Below are positions 1-8,083 of a stretch of 64,000 nucleotides of DNA, piece after piece. Source of the stretch: Parvularcula bermudensis HTCC2503 (GTDB lineage: Bacteria; Pseudomonadota; Alphaproteobacteria; Caulobacterales; Parvularculaceae); contig NC_014414.1 in NCBI RefSeq assembly GCF_000152825.2, positions 682,001-746,000 of the forward strand, in the 5' to 3' direction. The notes beneath the pieces are model-generated. The model had not been told where the DNA came from and searched no databases. It was given only the letters and a program-made list of their open reading frames with translations. The position numbers were made by a program, and so were the translations under genes. Positions within the stretch are counted from its first letter, which is position 1. Each line of letters starts with the position of its first letter.

Positions 1-164
1 CGATCTTGAGGACGGGACCGGGGGCGACGAATGCGGCCCGCGCCCGGTTGGCGAACGGGGTCTTCCTCAAGCTTGAGACCTGCGAAGCGGGCTGGTGCCG
101 CGTCCATGCGGGGGAATATCGCGGCTGGCTACCGGCGACCAGCCTGTGGGGCGCGGACAGCTAA
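1..164 (+). CDS. C-terminal end of an SH3-domain protein (partial)
   Basis: Frame 3 is open from the window edge to a TAA at 162-164. The visible 53 residues end in a bacterial SH3 (SH3_3-like) pattern: GVFLKLETCEAGWCRVHAGE followed by YRGWLPATSLWG, where the 'GWCRV..G..RGWL' core is the hallmark of these periplasmic SH3 domains. Such domains usually bind cell-wall material or accompany hydrolases. The start and any partner domain lie outside the window. A strong terminator follows 40 bases downstream, so this is the last gene of its operon. The domain call is fairly safe; the role is unknown. Confidence 0.6.
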   Translation, partial: ILRTGPGATNAARARLANGVFLKLETCEAGWCRVHAGEYRGWLPATSLWGADS

Positions 165-203
165 GCCGCCGGTCCCCACCTCGAGCCAGGCCTTGGACAA
201 GAT

Positions 204-240
204 CCGGACAGCCTCGACGCTGTCCGGTCTATTTTTTTTT
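204..240 (+). terminator. Intrinsic terminator after the SH3 gene
   Basis: A perfect 9-bp stem (204-212 with 219-227, CCGGACAGC/GCTGTCCGG), 6-base loop, then TCTA and a run of nine T at 232-240. This is a textbook rho-independent terminator and separates the SH3 gene from fabA. Confidence 0.9.
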
Positions 241-275
241 GCGTCAATGGGCCGCCGACGCAGGCCCCCGTTGCA

Positions 276-305
276 TTGACCATTTCCGATATCCGCCGTT
301 ACAAG
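276..305 (+). promoter_or_regulatory. Possible sigma-70 type promoter for fabA
   Basis: TTGACC at 276-281 and TACAAG at 300-305 are separated by 18 bases, 33 bases upstream of the fabA start and downstream of a terminator, where a promoter must exist. The -10 match is only 4 of 6, so this is a candidate by position more than by sequence. Confidence 0.3.
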
Positions 306-338
306 GTGCGCTATTAATTAAGGGCAGACCCACATTTC

Positions 339-887
339 ATGAGCGAAACGACCCCGACGTCCGAACGGCGACACTCCTACGATAAGGAAGCCTTGATCGA
401 GTGCGGCATGCACGGTCTGCGCGGTCCGGGAACGGCCCAATTGCCTGTCCCCCCGATGCTGATGTTCGACCGGATCCTCTCGATCACTGAGGATGGCGGC
501 AAGCATGGTAAAGGCCAGGTCATCGCCGAGCTCGATATCACCCCTGACCTCTGGTTCTTTGAATGCCATTTCCCGGGCGACCCCGTCATGCCCGGGTGCC
601 TCGGCCTCGATGCCCTGTGGCAGCTTGTGGGCTTCTTCCTGACCTGGGGGGGCAGCCCAGGTCACGGGCGGGCCCTGGGGGCGGGGCAGATCAAATTTTC
701 CGGTCAGGTCCAACCCTCTGTCAGCCTGGTTCGCTACGAGATCGATATACGTCGCGCAATGCGCGGTCGTCTCATCCTCGGAATCGCAGACGGGGTGATG
801 TTTGCGGATGACGTGCCTATCTACAAGGCATCGGATTTGCGGGTTGGCCTGTTTAGTCAGGACCAATTGTCGGCAACCGGCCTTTAG
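339..887 (+). CDS. fabA: 3-hydroxydecanoyl-ACP dehydratase/isomerase FabA
   Basis: 182 residues, close to the usual 170-180. FabA dehydrates 3-hydroxydecanoyl-ACP and isomerises the trans-2 product to cis-3-decenoyl-ACP, the branch point to unsaturated fatty acids in the cytosol. The hotdog-fold active site is visible: His77 in [18 protein letters not shown] and Asp91 at its end match E. coli His70/Asp84. The neighbour downstream is FabB, the synthase that elongates the cis product, as in many alphaproteobacteria, so the two probably form one operon (81-base gap). The start has little upstream coding potential competing with it. Confidence 0.95.
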   Translation: MSETTPTSERRHSYDKEALIECGMHGLRGPGTAQLPVPPMLMFDRILSITEDGGKHGKGQVIAELDITPDLWFFECHFPGDPVMPGCLGLDALWQLVGFFLTWGGSPGHGRALGAGQIKFSGQVQPSVSLVRYEIDIRRAMRGRLILGIADGVMFADDVPIYKASDLRVGLFSQDQLSATGL

Positions 888-968
888 GCTTTCCGTTGTC
901 AACGCCTCGAGGCTTTCGGGGCGATCATAGCACGCCACTTGGCCGTTTTCGGCCCCGAAAGGACTATT

Positions 969-2189
969 ATGCGTCGAGTTGTCGTCACGGGCGTCGGGAT
1001 TGTTTCTTCGATTGGCAGCACTGTGAGCGAGGTGCTGGACTCACTCCGCAACGGAAAATCGGGCCTCAGCTTTGCGCCGGAAATGGCGGAGCACGGGTTT
1101 AAAAGCCAGGTTCATGGCCGCCCCCAGATTGATGTGAACGACCTTCTTGGACGGAAAACCCGTCGCTTCATGGGCGAAGGGGCTGCGTGGAACTATATCG
1201 CCATGCGCGATGCCATCGAGGATTCAGGCCTTCGCCCCGAAGAGGTCAGCCACGAGATGACGGGGATCGTGATGGGGTCCGGTGGCCCTTCAACAAAAAC
1301 GATCGTTTCGGCAGCGAACACGACTCTGGAAACAGGCAGCCCCCGGAAGATCGGTCCCTTTGCGGTCCCCAGCGCCATGAGCTCGACCAATTCGGCGACG
1401 CTCGCCGTCCCCTTCGAGATCAAGGGCCTCAACTATTCAATCAGCTCGGCCTGCGCCACCAGCGTTCATTGCGTCGGGCACGCCTATGAGCAGGTTGCGA
1501 TGGGCAAGCAGGACGTTGTCTTTGCCGGCGGGGGCGAGGATCTCGACTGGACCCTGTCCAACATGTTCGACGCCATGGGCGCCATGTCGAGCAAGTTCAA
1601 CGACGTGCCGGAAATGGCCTCCCGCGCCTATGATGCGGCCCGCGATGGGTTCGTGATCGCCGGTGGCGCGGCGACCCTGGTGGTGGAGGCGCTGGACCGC
1701 GCCCTCGCCCGCGGCGCCAAAATTTGGGGTGAGATCACCGGCTACGCCGCAAATTCCGACGGCGTCGATATGGTCATGCCCTCCGGTGAGGGGGCAAGCC
1801 GCTGTATCGCCAAGGCCATTTCGACGGTGAAACAACGCATCGGCTATATCAATACCCATGGCACCGCCACCAAGATCGGGGACAGTCGCGAGGTCGGCGC
1901 GATCAAGGACGTGTTCGGCGACGACATTCCCCCTTTCGGATCCACAAAATCCCTGACCGGCCATTCCCTCGGCGCCGTCGGCGCGCAGGAATTGATCTAC
2001 GGCCTCATCATGATGAAAAATCGATTCCTGGCCGCCTCAGCGGCGATCGAAACTCTCGATCCAGAGTTTGAGGGTCTGCCGATCCTTCGCGAACGTCAGG
2101 ACAATGTCGATTTGCGCGCGTTCTTATCCAATAGCTTTGGCTTTGGCGGCACCAATGCGTGCCTCGCGATTGAGCGCTTCGACGGCTAG
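969..2189 (+). CDS. fabB: 3-oxoacyl-ACP synthase I FabB
   Basis: 406 residues. Beta-ketoacyl-ACP synthase that condenses malonyl-ACP with acyl-ACP, including the cis-decenoyl product of FabA. The thiolase-fold triad is complete: Cys162 in SSACATS, His in NTHGTATKIGD and His in STKSLTGHSLGAVG, with the C-terminal GFGGTNA loop. I chose ATG 969 rather than an in-frame upstream start at 939 because the protein then begins MRRVVVTGVGIVS as family members do, and AAAGGA sits 6 bases before it. A terminator follows the gene. Confidence 0.95.
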   Translation: MRRVVVTGVGIVSSIGSTVSEVLDSLRNGKSGLSFAPEMAEHGFKSQVHGRPQIDVNDLLGRKTRRFMGEGAAWNYIAMRDAIEDSGLRPEEVSHEMTGIVMGSGGPSTKTIVSAANTTLETGSPRKIGPFAVPSAMSSTNSATLAVPFEIKGLNYSISSACATSVHCVGHAYEQVAMGKQDVVFAGGGEDLDWTLSNMFDAMGAMSSKFNDVPEMASRAYDAARDGFVIAGGAATLVVEALDRALARGAKIWGEITGYAANSDGVDMVMPSGEGASRCIAKAISTVKQRIGYINTHGTATKIGDSREVGAIKDVFGDDIPPFGSTKSLTGHSLGAVGAQELIYGLIMMKNRFLAASAAIETLDPEFEGLPILRERQDNVDLRAFLSNSFGFGGTNACLAIERFDG

Positions 2190-2209
2190 AGCCGATTGAG
2201 TTCGATAGG

Positions 2210-2252
2210 AGCCGCGAAACGCCCCTAGGCCGTTGCTTTCGCGGCTTTTCTT
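2210..2252 (+). terminator. Intrinsic terminator of the fabAB operon
   Basis: Ten-base perfect stem AGCCGCGAAA (2210-2219) with TTTCGCGGCT (2237-2246), followed by TTTTCTT. It ends the fabA-fabB unit before the convergent flavoprotein gene. Confidence 0.75.
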
Positions 2253-2342
2253 GACGCGAAACGGTTCCCCGTTCGCCCTATAAGGCGCGCGCCGAGGACA
2301 CCACCGCCATCGCAGGGGCGCGGGCGCCCCTTCGATGGGAGC

Positions 2343-3533
2343 CTATCCCCGCCAATTCTCGAACAGCGGGGCGATGGTGGCAATCGCGCGGTCGAATTCC
2401 TCCCGGTCCGGGGCCTCATTGTCGATTTGATAGCCCCACGCCTCGGTGTCCCCATGCACCTGCAAGATGACCCCGTCCCGCCGTGACAGCACACCCACGC
2501 CATTATAGTAGGCCCCGTAGAGCGCATTGGGTTGCGGGGCGAGCCAGCCAATTTGCCCCCTTACCGGTATCAGACTGTCATCCCCCCACAATTGTCGCGC
2601 GCCATACCCCGTGCAATTGACAATAGTCGTTTCGTCGAGGGCCAGGACGTCATCCGGCGAGCCGAAATCGGCCCGCTCGATCCTCCCCCCAAAGGCGAGG
2701 TAATCCGCGAGCAATCGCCGGGAATACTCCGACACATTGAAGGTCATACTGATCCGCCGCCGGGCCCGCACCACGGGAAAGGAATGAGCCGACCGGGGCA
2801 GATCCTCCGCCGGGGGGGTCATATCGTCGAGGCGATCGTCGTAATCGGCGAAATGCGGCCCCGCTCCACTATGGCTCTGCGGCGTCGGCTCGGCGCTGTC
2901 GGAGAGGTAGTACCGGTAGCTGAACTCCACGGGATGGCCAGTCATCCCGACATAGTACTGGTGCGTGGCAAAGGATTTGCGCGCCAGGCGCTCCCACATG
3001 GCGGGGAAATCCGGGCCCGTCTCCCCCTTCAATGCGATCCGGCTGTCCGGCGACCATGTCCCGGTGGCCCGGGCCGACCGTGTCTCCGCCGGGAATTCTT
3101 TTGCGTAAATGGTCGTTGGGATGCCGAGCTTTGCGAGATAGGTCGCCGTCGTCAGACCGATGGCGCCTGCGCCAACGACCGCCACCCGAGAAGGCCGCTC
3201 CTCCATCACCAATTTGGTGGCCTCATGCGCTGACCCCCAGGCCAGTGACCACCCCGATCCGCCATGGCCATAATTATGGATGACCGTCGTCTCGCCAAAG
3301 CGCTGCGCCTCTAGCCGCGGACCTGCCGCCCGAAAGGGCCGGGTGCATACCGTGATCCGCATCCGCCGATGGGGGGCCACGATGAGAGGCTGGGTGGCAC
3401 CGCCCCGCCCGAGGAGGGCTGACTGTTGAGCGCCCGGCGCCGTCGTACAGGCGGCCATACCGAGACTTGCCCCCCCCGCCATCAAAAGGTTGCGACGGGA
3501 AATAGCGGCGGCGGGAGGATTTTGAGCACTCAT
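2343..3533 (-). CDS. Tat-exported D-amino-acid-oxidase-like flavoprotein, circularly permuted order
   Basis: 396 residues from ATG 3533 (an upstream in-frame ATG at 3551 would add six residues before the signal). Residues 12-29 hold a twin-arginine signal (SRRNLLMAGG) ending in MAAC, possibly a Tat lipoprotein. Residues 57-110 carry the segment that is C-terminal in ordinary D-amino acid oxidases (RPFRAAGPRLEA, then VIHNYGHGGSGWSLAWGSA). Only after it comes the FAD-binding GAGAIG loop (121-126), the middle ARATGTWSP region and the VNCTGYGARQL segment; the protein ends at EFDRAIATIAPLFENW, which in classical enzymes leads into the RPFR segment. It is therefore permuted. Likely oxidises a D-amino acid or similar amine in the periplasm; substrate unknown. 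It stands alone, convergent to fabB. Confidence 0.75.
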   Translation of the reverse strand: MSAQNPPAAAISRRNLLMAGGASLGMAACTTAPGAQQSALLGRGGATQPLIVAPHRRMRITVCTRPFRAAGPRLEAQRFGETTVIHNYGHGGSGWSLAWGSAHEATKLVMEERPSRVAVVGAGAIGLTTATYLAKLGIPTTIYAKEFPAETRSARATGTWSPDSRIALKGETGPDFPAMWERLARKSFATHQYYVGMTGHPVEFSYRYYLSDSAEPTPQSHSGAGPHFADYDDRLDDMTPPAEDLPRSAHSFPVVRARRRISMTFNVSEYSRRLLADYLAFGGRIERADFGSPDDVLALDETTIVNCTGYGARQLWGDDSLIPVRGQIGWLAPQPNALYGAYYNGVGVLSRRDGVILQVHGDTEAWGYQIDNEAPDREEFDRAIATIAPLFENWRG

Positions 3534-3679
3534 GACCAAACCATACCGCAACGCAACGAAAGCTCAATTACGATCTTACCGCGCCGGTCGAAGCGAGGGG
3601 GGCCGGCCTCTCGCCCCTTTTCCTCCTCTTCGCCGACGCCTAGGGAGAGAGAGGTGGCACCAACAAAAAGGACTTACCC

Positions 3680-4501
3680 ATGGCATCTATGGACCAGTTT
3701 CCAAGCGGGACCCTCCTTGAGGGCAAACGCGGTCTCATCATGGGGGTCGCCAACAAGAACTCGATCGCCTGGGCCATCGCCCAGCAATTGAAGGCACAAG
3801 GGGCTGAGCTGTGCTTTTCCTATATCGAAGCCATGGAGTCGCGGGTTCGCCCTCTGGCCGATGAGATCGGCGTCGACTTCCTCGTGCCCTGTGACGTCAC
3901 CCAGGACGACTCGATGGCCGCCTGTTTTGGTGCCATCGAAGAGAAATGGGGAAAGATGGATTTTCTCGTCCACTCCATCGCTTTTTCCGACAAGGAAGAA
4001 TTGAAGGGCTCCTTTGTCGAGAACACGACGCGGGAAAATTTCAAACAGAGCCTCGATATCTCCGCCTTCAGTTTCGTCGATGCGGCCAAGCGGGCCTCGA
4101 AATTGATGCCTGACGGCGGCTCAATGATTACGCTCACTTATCTCGGCTCCGAAAGGGTTATTCCCTCCTATAATGTTATGGGGGTTGCCAAGGCGGCGCT
4201 TGAGGCGGCGACCCGCTATATTGCGCGGGATTTGGGTCCCCAGGGGATCCGGGTGAACGCCATCTCCGCTGGGGCCATTAAGACGCTGTCTCTGGGCGGC
4301 ATTTCAGGCGGCCGGTCACTGATCGCCGAAGGTCGGACCTGGGCACCGCTGAGGGAGGACACCGACCCCATCGGTGTTGCGGGCGCGGCTCTCTATCTGC
4401 TCTCGGATCTCGGCAAAAGCTGCACCGGAGAGGTGCACCATGTCGATGCCGGCTTCCACATTGTGGGCATGCCCGACCCCGAGGCGCTCAAAGGCGACTA
4501 A
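3680..4501 (+). CDS. fabI: Enoyl-ACP reductase FabI
   Basis: 273 residues. NADH-dependent reductase of trans-2-enoyl-ACP, the last step of each elongation cycle and the triclosan target class. SDR fold with the FabI-type nucleotide motif GVANKNSIAWAIA (22-34), and the active-site set Tyr154, Tyr164 and Lys171 with the FabI spacing Y-x6-K (YNVMGVAK). C-terminal region contains the DVGFHIVG-like closing strand (VDAGFHIVGM). AAAAGGA lies 7 bases before ATG 3680; an in-frame ATG at 3689 is less well placed. It lies near fabAB but is separated from them by the convergent flavoprotein, so it has its own promoter. Confidence 0.95.
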   Translation: MASMDQFPSGTLLEGKRGLIMGVANKNSIAWAIAQQLKAQGAELCFSYIEAMESRVRPLADEIGVDFLVPCDVTQDDSMAACFGAIEEKWGKMDFLVHSIAFSDKEELKGSFVENTTRENFKQSLDISAFSFVDAAKRASKLMPDGGSMITLTYLGSERVIPSYNVMGVAKAALEAATRYIARDLGPQGIRVNAISAGAIKTLSLGGISGGRSLIAEGRTWAPLREDTDPIGVAGAALYLLSDLGKSCTGEVHHVDAGFHIVGMPDPEALKGD

Positions 4502-4690
4502 GCCCCCTTGGGCGGGCCTCGGTCACGCGCTGCCCGACAGCGGCGCGCGGCGGCCAGGCCCTAAATGTTGCAAGAATAGCACACTCATCATCCACCTGCG
4601 ACCGACCTCTTTTTTCTCTCCCATTTCGCGGAACGGCGAGCGCGTCTTCTCGTTTCGGCTGGAGACTGGGGGATCTTAGAAAGGGTTCAC

Positions 4691-5398
4691 ATGATGAAAA
4701 AGACAATGTTGACGATCGGCGCCGCAGGCCTCGCTTTGGGGACCTCCGCGTCGTTCGCGCAGGTTCAGGGCAACAGCTCCTACGCTACCGTGCCGTCCAC
4801 CTCGTCGGTCAGCACGACCACGAACTATGCCCAACCGAGCTATAGCGGCGGAGCAGCCAAGGAATACGGCGCGTATTTGGGTCTCGGCTACACCTTCCTT
4901 GACCTCGAAACCAACGACGATATTGGCGATAGCACAAGCGCGGTCACCGCGCGGTTCGGCTATGCCCTGAACCGCGAACTGTCCCTCGAGGTTGAGGGGT
5001 CGTTCGGTGTCGATTCCGGCTCCTTCGATTTTGAAGAAGACGAAGAGGATTTCGAGATCGACGACAATGATGACGGTGACCTCGATGATGTCCTGATCGC
5101 AGACGGCGATCTGGGTCTCGACTATCTGTTTGCCGCGTTTGTCCGCTACGGCGTGCCCGTCAGCGACGCGCTGAAAGTGTCCGGCCGGGTCGGCTATGCC
5201 TTTGCCGAGATCGATTCCACCGTTGAACTGGCCAGTACCGAAATTGAATTCGGCGGCTCTGAAGACGGGCTCGCCTTTGGTGCCGGGCTTGAATATACAT
5301 TCACGCCAAGCTCGACCCTGCTGCTCGACTATACACGTTATGAGTTCACCGACTCGAACGGCGATGCCGTGACGGCGATGTATCAGTATAAGTTCTAA
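4691..5398 (+). CDS. Outer-membrane beta-barrel protein with a highly acidic loop
   Basis: 235 residues. A signal peptide (MMKKTMLTIGAAGLALG...SFAQ, cleavage near 23) is followed by a Ser/Thr-rich linker, then alternating strands typical of small porin/OmpW/Omp25-like barrels (AYLGLGYTFLDLE, SAVTARFGYALNRELSLEVEGSFG, LLLDYTRYEF) and the terminal YQYKF, whose final Phe is the BAM recognition signal. Residues 112-139 form an unusually acidic insertion (DFEEDEEDFEIDDNDDGDLDD), probably an extracellular loop and possibly cation-binding (inference). AAAGGG precedes the start by 5 bases. Ends in a strong terminator, so it is a single-gene unit. Confidence 0.8.
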   Translation: MMKKTMLTIGAAGLALGTSASFAQVQGNSSYATVPSTSSVSTTTNYAQPSYSGGAAKEYGAYLGLGYTFLDLETNDDIGDSTSAVTARFGYALNRELSLEVEGSFGVDSGSFDFEEDEEDFEIDDNDDGDLDDVLIADGDLGLDYLFAAFVRYGVPVSDALKVSGRVGYAFAEIDSTVELASTEIEFGGSEDGLAFGAGLEYTFTPSSTLLLDYTRYEFTDSNGDAVTAMYQYKF

Positions 5399-5426
5399 GG
5401 TCTTTTCGCGATCTATCGCGAGACCG

Positions 5427-5458
5427 GCCCCCACCCTACCCGGGTGGGGGCTTTTTTT
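5427..5458 (+). terminator. Intrinsic terminator of the outer-membrane protein gene
   Basis: Perfect 10-bp GC stem (5427-5436 with 5442-5451), 5-base loop and seven T at 5452-5458, 28 bases after the stop codon. Confidence 0.95.
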
Positions 5459-5533
5459 CTGAGAGCCCTTCTATTGCGCACCGCCCCCCAAAGGGGCAGT
5501 TTATCGCTGTTAACCGTAACCAAAGGGCTTTCT

Positions 5534-6739
5534 ATGCTCAGCCGTCTCCTGCTTGCCAGCGTTGCCGTGATCGGCCTTTCCCCTCTGACCGCCGCCGCCC
5601 AGGACAGCGCCCCCTCAGAGAAAGCGGTTCGCTTGGCCAAAGAGACGGTGATCCTCGACGGTCACGTAGACATCCCTTTCCGACTATTCTTACGGCCCGA
5701 GGATATCAGCGTAGAAACCGAGGGCGGGGATTTTGACTATGTCCGCGCGATGGAGGGGGGGCTCAATGCGCCCTTCATGTCGATCTACGTTCCCGCGCGC
5801 CTACAGGACACGCCGGGCGCGGCAAAGGCACATGCGGACGAACTGATCGCTCTGGTTGAAGCGCTGGAGACGGACCATCCCGATAAGTTCGAGGTCGCCA
5901 CGTCGGTCGCCGATGTAAAACGCATCACCAAAGCTGGCAAAATTGCGCTGCCAATGGGCATGGAGAACGGGGCCCCCATCGAAACGGATCTGTCCCGTCT
6001 TGATGAATATTACGAGAAGGGCATTCGCTACATTACCCTCGCCCATTCAAAGCCCAATGCCATTTCGGATTCGAGTTACGATATCAATCGTCCGAATGGC
6101 GGCCTCAGCCCCTTTGGCAAAGAAGTTGTGACACGGATGAATGAGCTGGGGATCATCGTCGATGTCAGTCATATCTCTGACGCCGCCTTTTGGGATGTGA
6201 TGGAGCTGACCGATGTGCCCGTCATGGCCAGCCACTCTTCCGCCCGCGCCTTTACCCCCGGCTTCGAGCGCAATATGGACGACAACATGATCAAGCGCGT
6301 CGGCGAAGAAAATGGCGTCATCATGATCAATTTCGGTTCTGCCTTCCTCAAAGGGGCGTTCACGGACTGGCAACAAAAGAAGGGCGCCGCCTTTGCACGC
6401 TATTTGAAGGCCGAAGGCATTGATGAGCCCGATATGGCCGTCCGTTTTGCCTTCGATGCTGGATACGCCGCGGCAGAGCCCAAGCCCTATGCCACTGTGG
6501 ATGATGTGCTCGACCACATCGATCATGTTGTGGAGCTTGCGGGGGTGGAAAGTGTCGGCCTTGGCTCCGATTTCGACGGGGTTGGCGACAGCCTGCCCGT
6601 CGGTCTCAAGGATGCGAGCGATATGCCCAATCTTGTACAGGGGCTGATGGATCGCGGCTATTCCGACAAAGAGATCAAAATGATGCTATCCGAAAACGCC
6701 TTTCGCGTATGGACGGCGGTTGAGATGGCGGCAAAGTAA
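5534..6739 (+). CDS. Secreted membrane-dipeptidase-family peptidase (M19)
   Basis: 401 residues from ATG 5534. The longer in-frame reading from 5444 would start inside the preceding terminator and hide the signal peptide, which is clear from 5534 (MLSRLLLASVAVIGLSPLTAAAQ). Renal-dipeptidase metal ligands are visible: HVD at 44-46 (VILDGHVDIPFR), the MENGAP glutamate region, ITLAHSKPNAI, DVSHISDAAFWDV, ASHSSARAF and GLGSDFDGVGD. These zinc enzymes hydrolyse dipeptides, often with D-residues, in the periplasm. Ends convergently 8 bases from the SDR gene with no terminator between. Confidence 0.9.
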   Translation: MLSRLLLASVAVIGLSPLTAAAQDSAPSEKAVRLAKETVILDGHVDIPFRLFLRPEDISVETEGGDFDYVRAMEGGLNAPFMSIYVPARLQDTPGAAKAHADELIALVEALETDHPDKFEVATSVADVKRITKAGKIALPMGMENGAPIETDLSRLDEYYEKGIRYITLAHSKPNAISDSSYDINRPNGGLSPFGKEVVTRMNELGIIVDVSHISDAAFWDVMELTDVPVMASHSSARAFTPGFERNMDDNMIKRVGEENGVIMINFGSAFLKGAFTDWQQKKGAAFARYLKAEGIDEPDMAVRFAFDAGYAAAEPKPYATVDDVLDHIDHVVELAGVESVGLGSDFDGVGDSLPVGLKDASDMPNLVQGLMDRGYSDKEIKMMLSENAFRVWTAVEMAAK

Positions 6740-6747
6740 GACGTTAC

Positions 6748-7515
6748 TCAGCCACGATTGACGGGAAACGCGCCGAACGCCTGATCAACGGGCATGATCT
6801 CAATGCGATTGACGTTGATATGGGGCGGATAGCTGAGAATATCCGCCATGATCTTCGCAATATCCTCCGCCGTCAGAGGGGTCGTGTCCCGGTACACATC
6901 AGCCGCCTTGGCGGTGTCGCCGGAGAAGCGCACGGTTGAGAATTCCGTCTCCGTCATCCCCGGCTCGATCGACGTGACACGGACTTGGCTGCCCAAAAGA
7001 TCCGCCCGCAGATTGAGTGAGAATTGGGTGACGAACGCTTTCGTCCCTCCATAGGTATTGCCCCCAGGATAGGGATAAGTGCCGGCGACCGACGAAACAT
7101 TCATGATGTCGGCGCGCGGCTGTTGTTTCAGTAGAGGGAGCATCGCACGGGTCAGGTGGATGAGGCCGAGGATATTCGTTTCCACCATCTCATCCCATTG
7201 GTTGAGGTCGGCCTGGTCGGCACCCCCCAGTCCCAAGGCCAATCCGGCATTGTTCACCAATATATCGGGGACGACGCCTGCGGGAAATCGATCTTCGATA
7301 CTGGCCAGGGCGGCGCGATCCCGCATATCGAGGACCAGCCCATGAAACGCCTCGCCCAGCGCCGTTCCAAGGGCCGACAATCGATCCCCTCGACGCCCCG
7401 TGCCGATGACATGCGCCCCGCGCCCAGTCATTTCGGTCGCAAGGGCTCGTCCGATACCGGAGGTGACACCGGTGATAAGGGCTGTTCGCCCCGACAAATG
7501 CTGCGCATCCGACAT
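6748..7515 (-). CDS. SDR oxidoreductase, YdfG-like 3-hydroxy acid dehydrogenase
   Basis: 255 residues. Classical short-chain dehydrogenase: nucleotide loop TGVTSGIGRALA (15-26), NNAGLALGLGGADQ, catalytic Ser in NVSSVAG and YGGTK. The combination LVNNAGLALG plus VTSIEPGMTETEFS and the C-terminal NVNRIEIMPVDQAFG is characteristic of the YdfG/serine 3-dehydrogenase group, which oxidises L-allo-threonine, serine or 3-hydroxy acids with NADP. The exact substrate cannot be read from sequence. It is followed on the same strand by nothing before the convergent dipeptidase; the EVE gene lies 79 bases upstream and is transcribed the same way. Confidence 0.85.
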   Translation of the reverse strand: MSDAQHLSGRTALITGVTSGIGRALATEMTGRGAHVIGTGRRGDRLSALGTALGEAFHGLVLDMRDRAALASIEDRFPAGVVPDILVNNAGLALGLGGADQADLNQWDEMVETNILGLIHLTRAMLPLLKQQPRADIMNVSSVAGTYPYPGGNTYGGTKAFVTQFSLNLRADLLGSQVRVTSIEPGMTETEFSTVRFSGDTAKAADVYRDTTPLTAEDIAKIMADILSYPPHINVNRIEIMPVDQAFGAFPVNRG

Positions 7516-7594
7516 ATCGCCCCTATCCCTTCACGGCCATTCGATCATGCCGCCTCAAGCCAGCCGGGAAGCCCATCTTTTCGCGCCTCGAAAC

Positions 7595-8017
7595 TCAGGC
7601 TCCTGCCTGCCCCATTTTACAAATCAGGGCCCATTGGTCCGACGTCACCGGCTGCACCGACAGCCGAGAATTCTTGACAAGAACCATTTCCGCGAGGTCA
7701 GGCGTATCCTTAATCTGTGCGAGGGTGACGGGCGCGTCCAATGTTTCCCGCGCCGCGATGGTGACGCATTCCCACGGACTGTCGGGGGCGGCGGTGGGGT
7801 CCGGCATCGCCTCCTCGATGATCTCAACAATGCCGACAATCTCCCGGTCTTTCTGGGAGTGATAAAAAAAGGCCAGATCGCCCTTTTTCATCTCTTGCAT
7901 ATAGTTTTTGGCCTGATGATTTCGGACACCGTCCCAGGGCTCTCCCGCCTCCCCCTTCGCCAGCTGGTCTTGCCACGACCAGGTGGACGGCTCTGACTTC
8001 ATCAACCAATAGGCCAT
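7595..8017 (-). CDS. EVE-domain protein
   Basis: 140 residues, one whole EVE domain (PUA-like fold, thymocyte nuclear protein 1 family). Diagnostic motifs: MAYWLMKSEPSTWSW at the N-terminus, WDGVRNHQAKNYM, KKGDLAFFYHS and IVGIVEI. Homologues bind modified bases in DNA or RNA; in alphaproteobacteria the gene often sits alone among housekeeping genes, as here between proA and an SDR. No enzyme activity is expected. Family assignment is firm; the ligand is unknown. Confidence 0.9.
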   Translation of the reverse strand: MAYWLMKSEPSTWSWQDQLAKGEAGEPWDGVRNHQAKNYMQEMKKGDLAFFYHSQKDREIVGIVEIIEEAMPDPTAAPDSPWECVTIAARETLDAPVTLAQIKDTPDLAEMVLVKNSRLSVQPVTSDQWALICKMGQAGA

Positions 8018-8083
8018 TTTTGCTCTCCGTCAGTCGGAGGGGGGCATTGCCCCTCCCCGAGCCGCACCACTATCCGTCAATGC

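Noticed and set aside
318-938. 206-codon open frame on the minus strand opposite fabA
   Set aside because: It lies wholly over fabA, has no recognisable domain, and is explained by high-GC antisense openness.
5511-5525. TTAACCGTAACC as a CtrA site before the dipeptidase gene
   Set aside because: Only half of the TTAA-N7-TTAA consensus is present; not supportable from one site.
8036-8056. GGAGGGG/CCCCTCC hairpin after proA as a terminator
   Set aside because: On the proA strand it is followed by A-rich, not T-rich, sequence, and the EVE gene begins only 20 bases on; kept as an unexplained stem.
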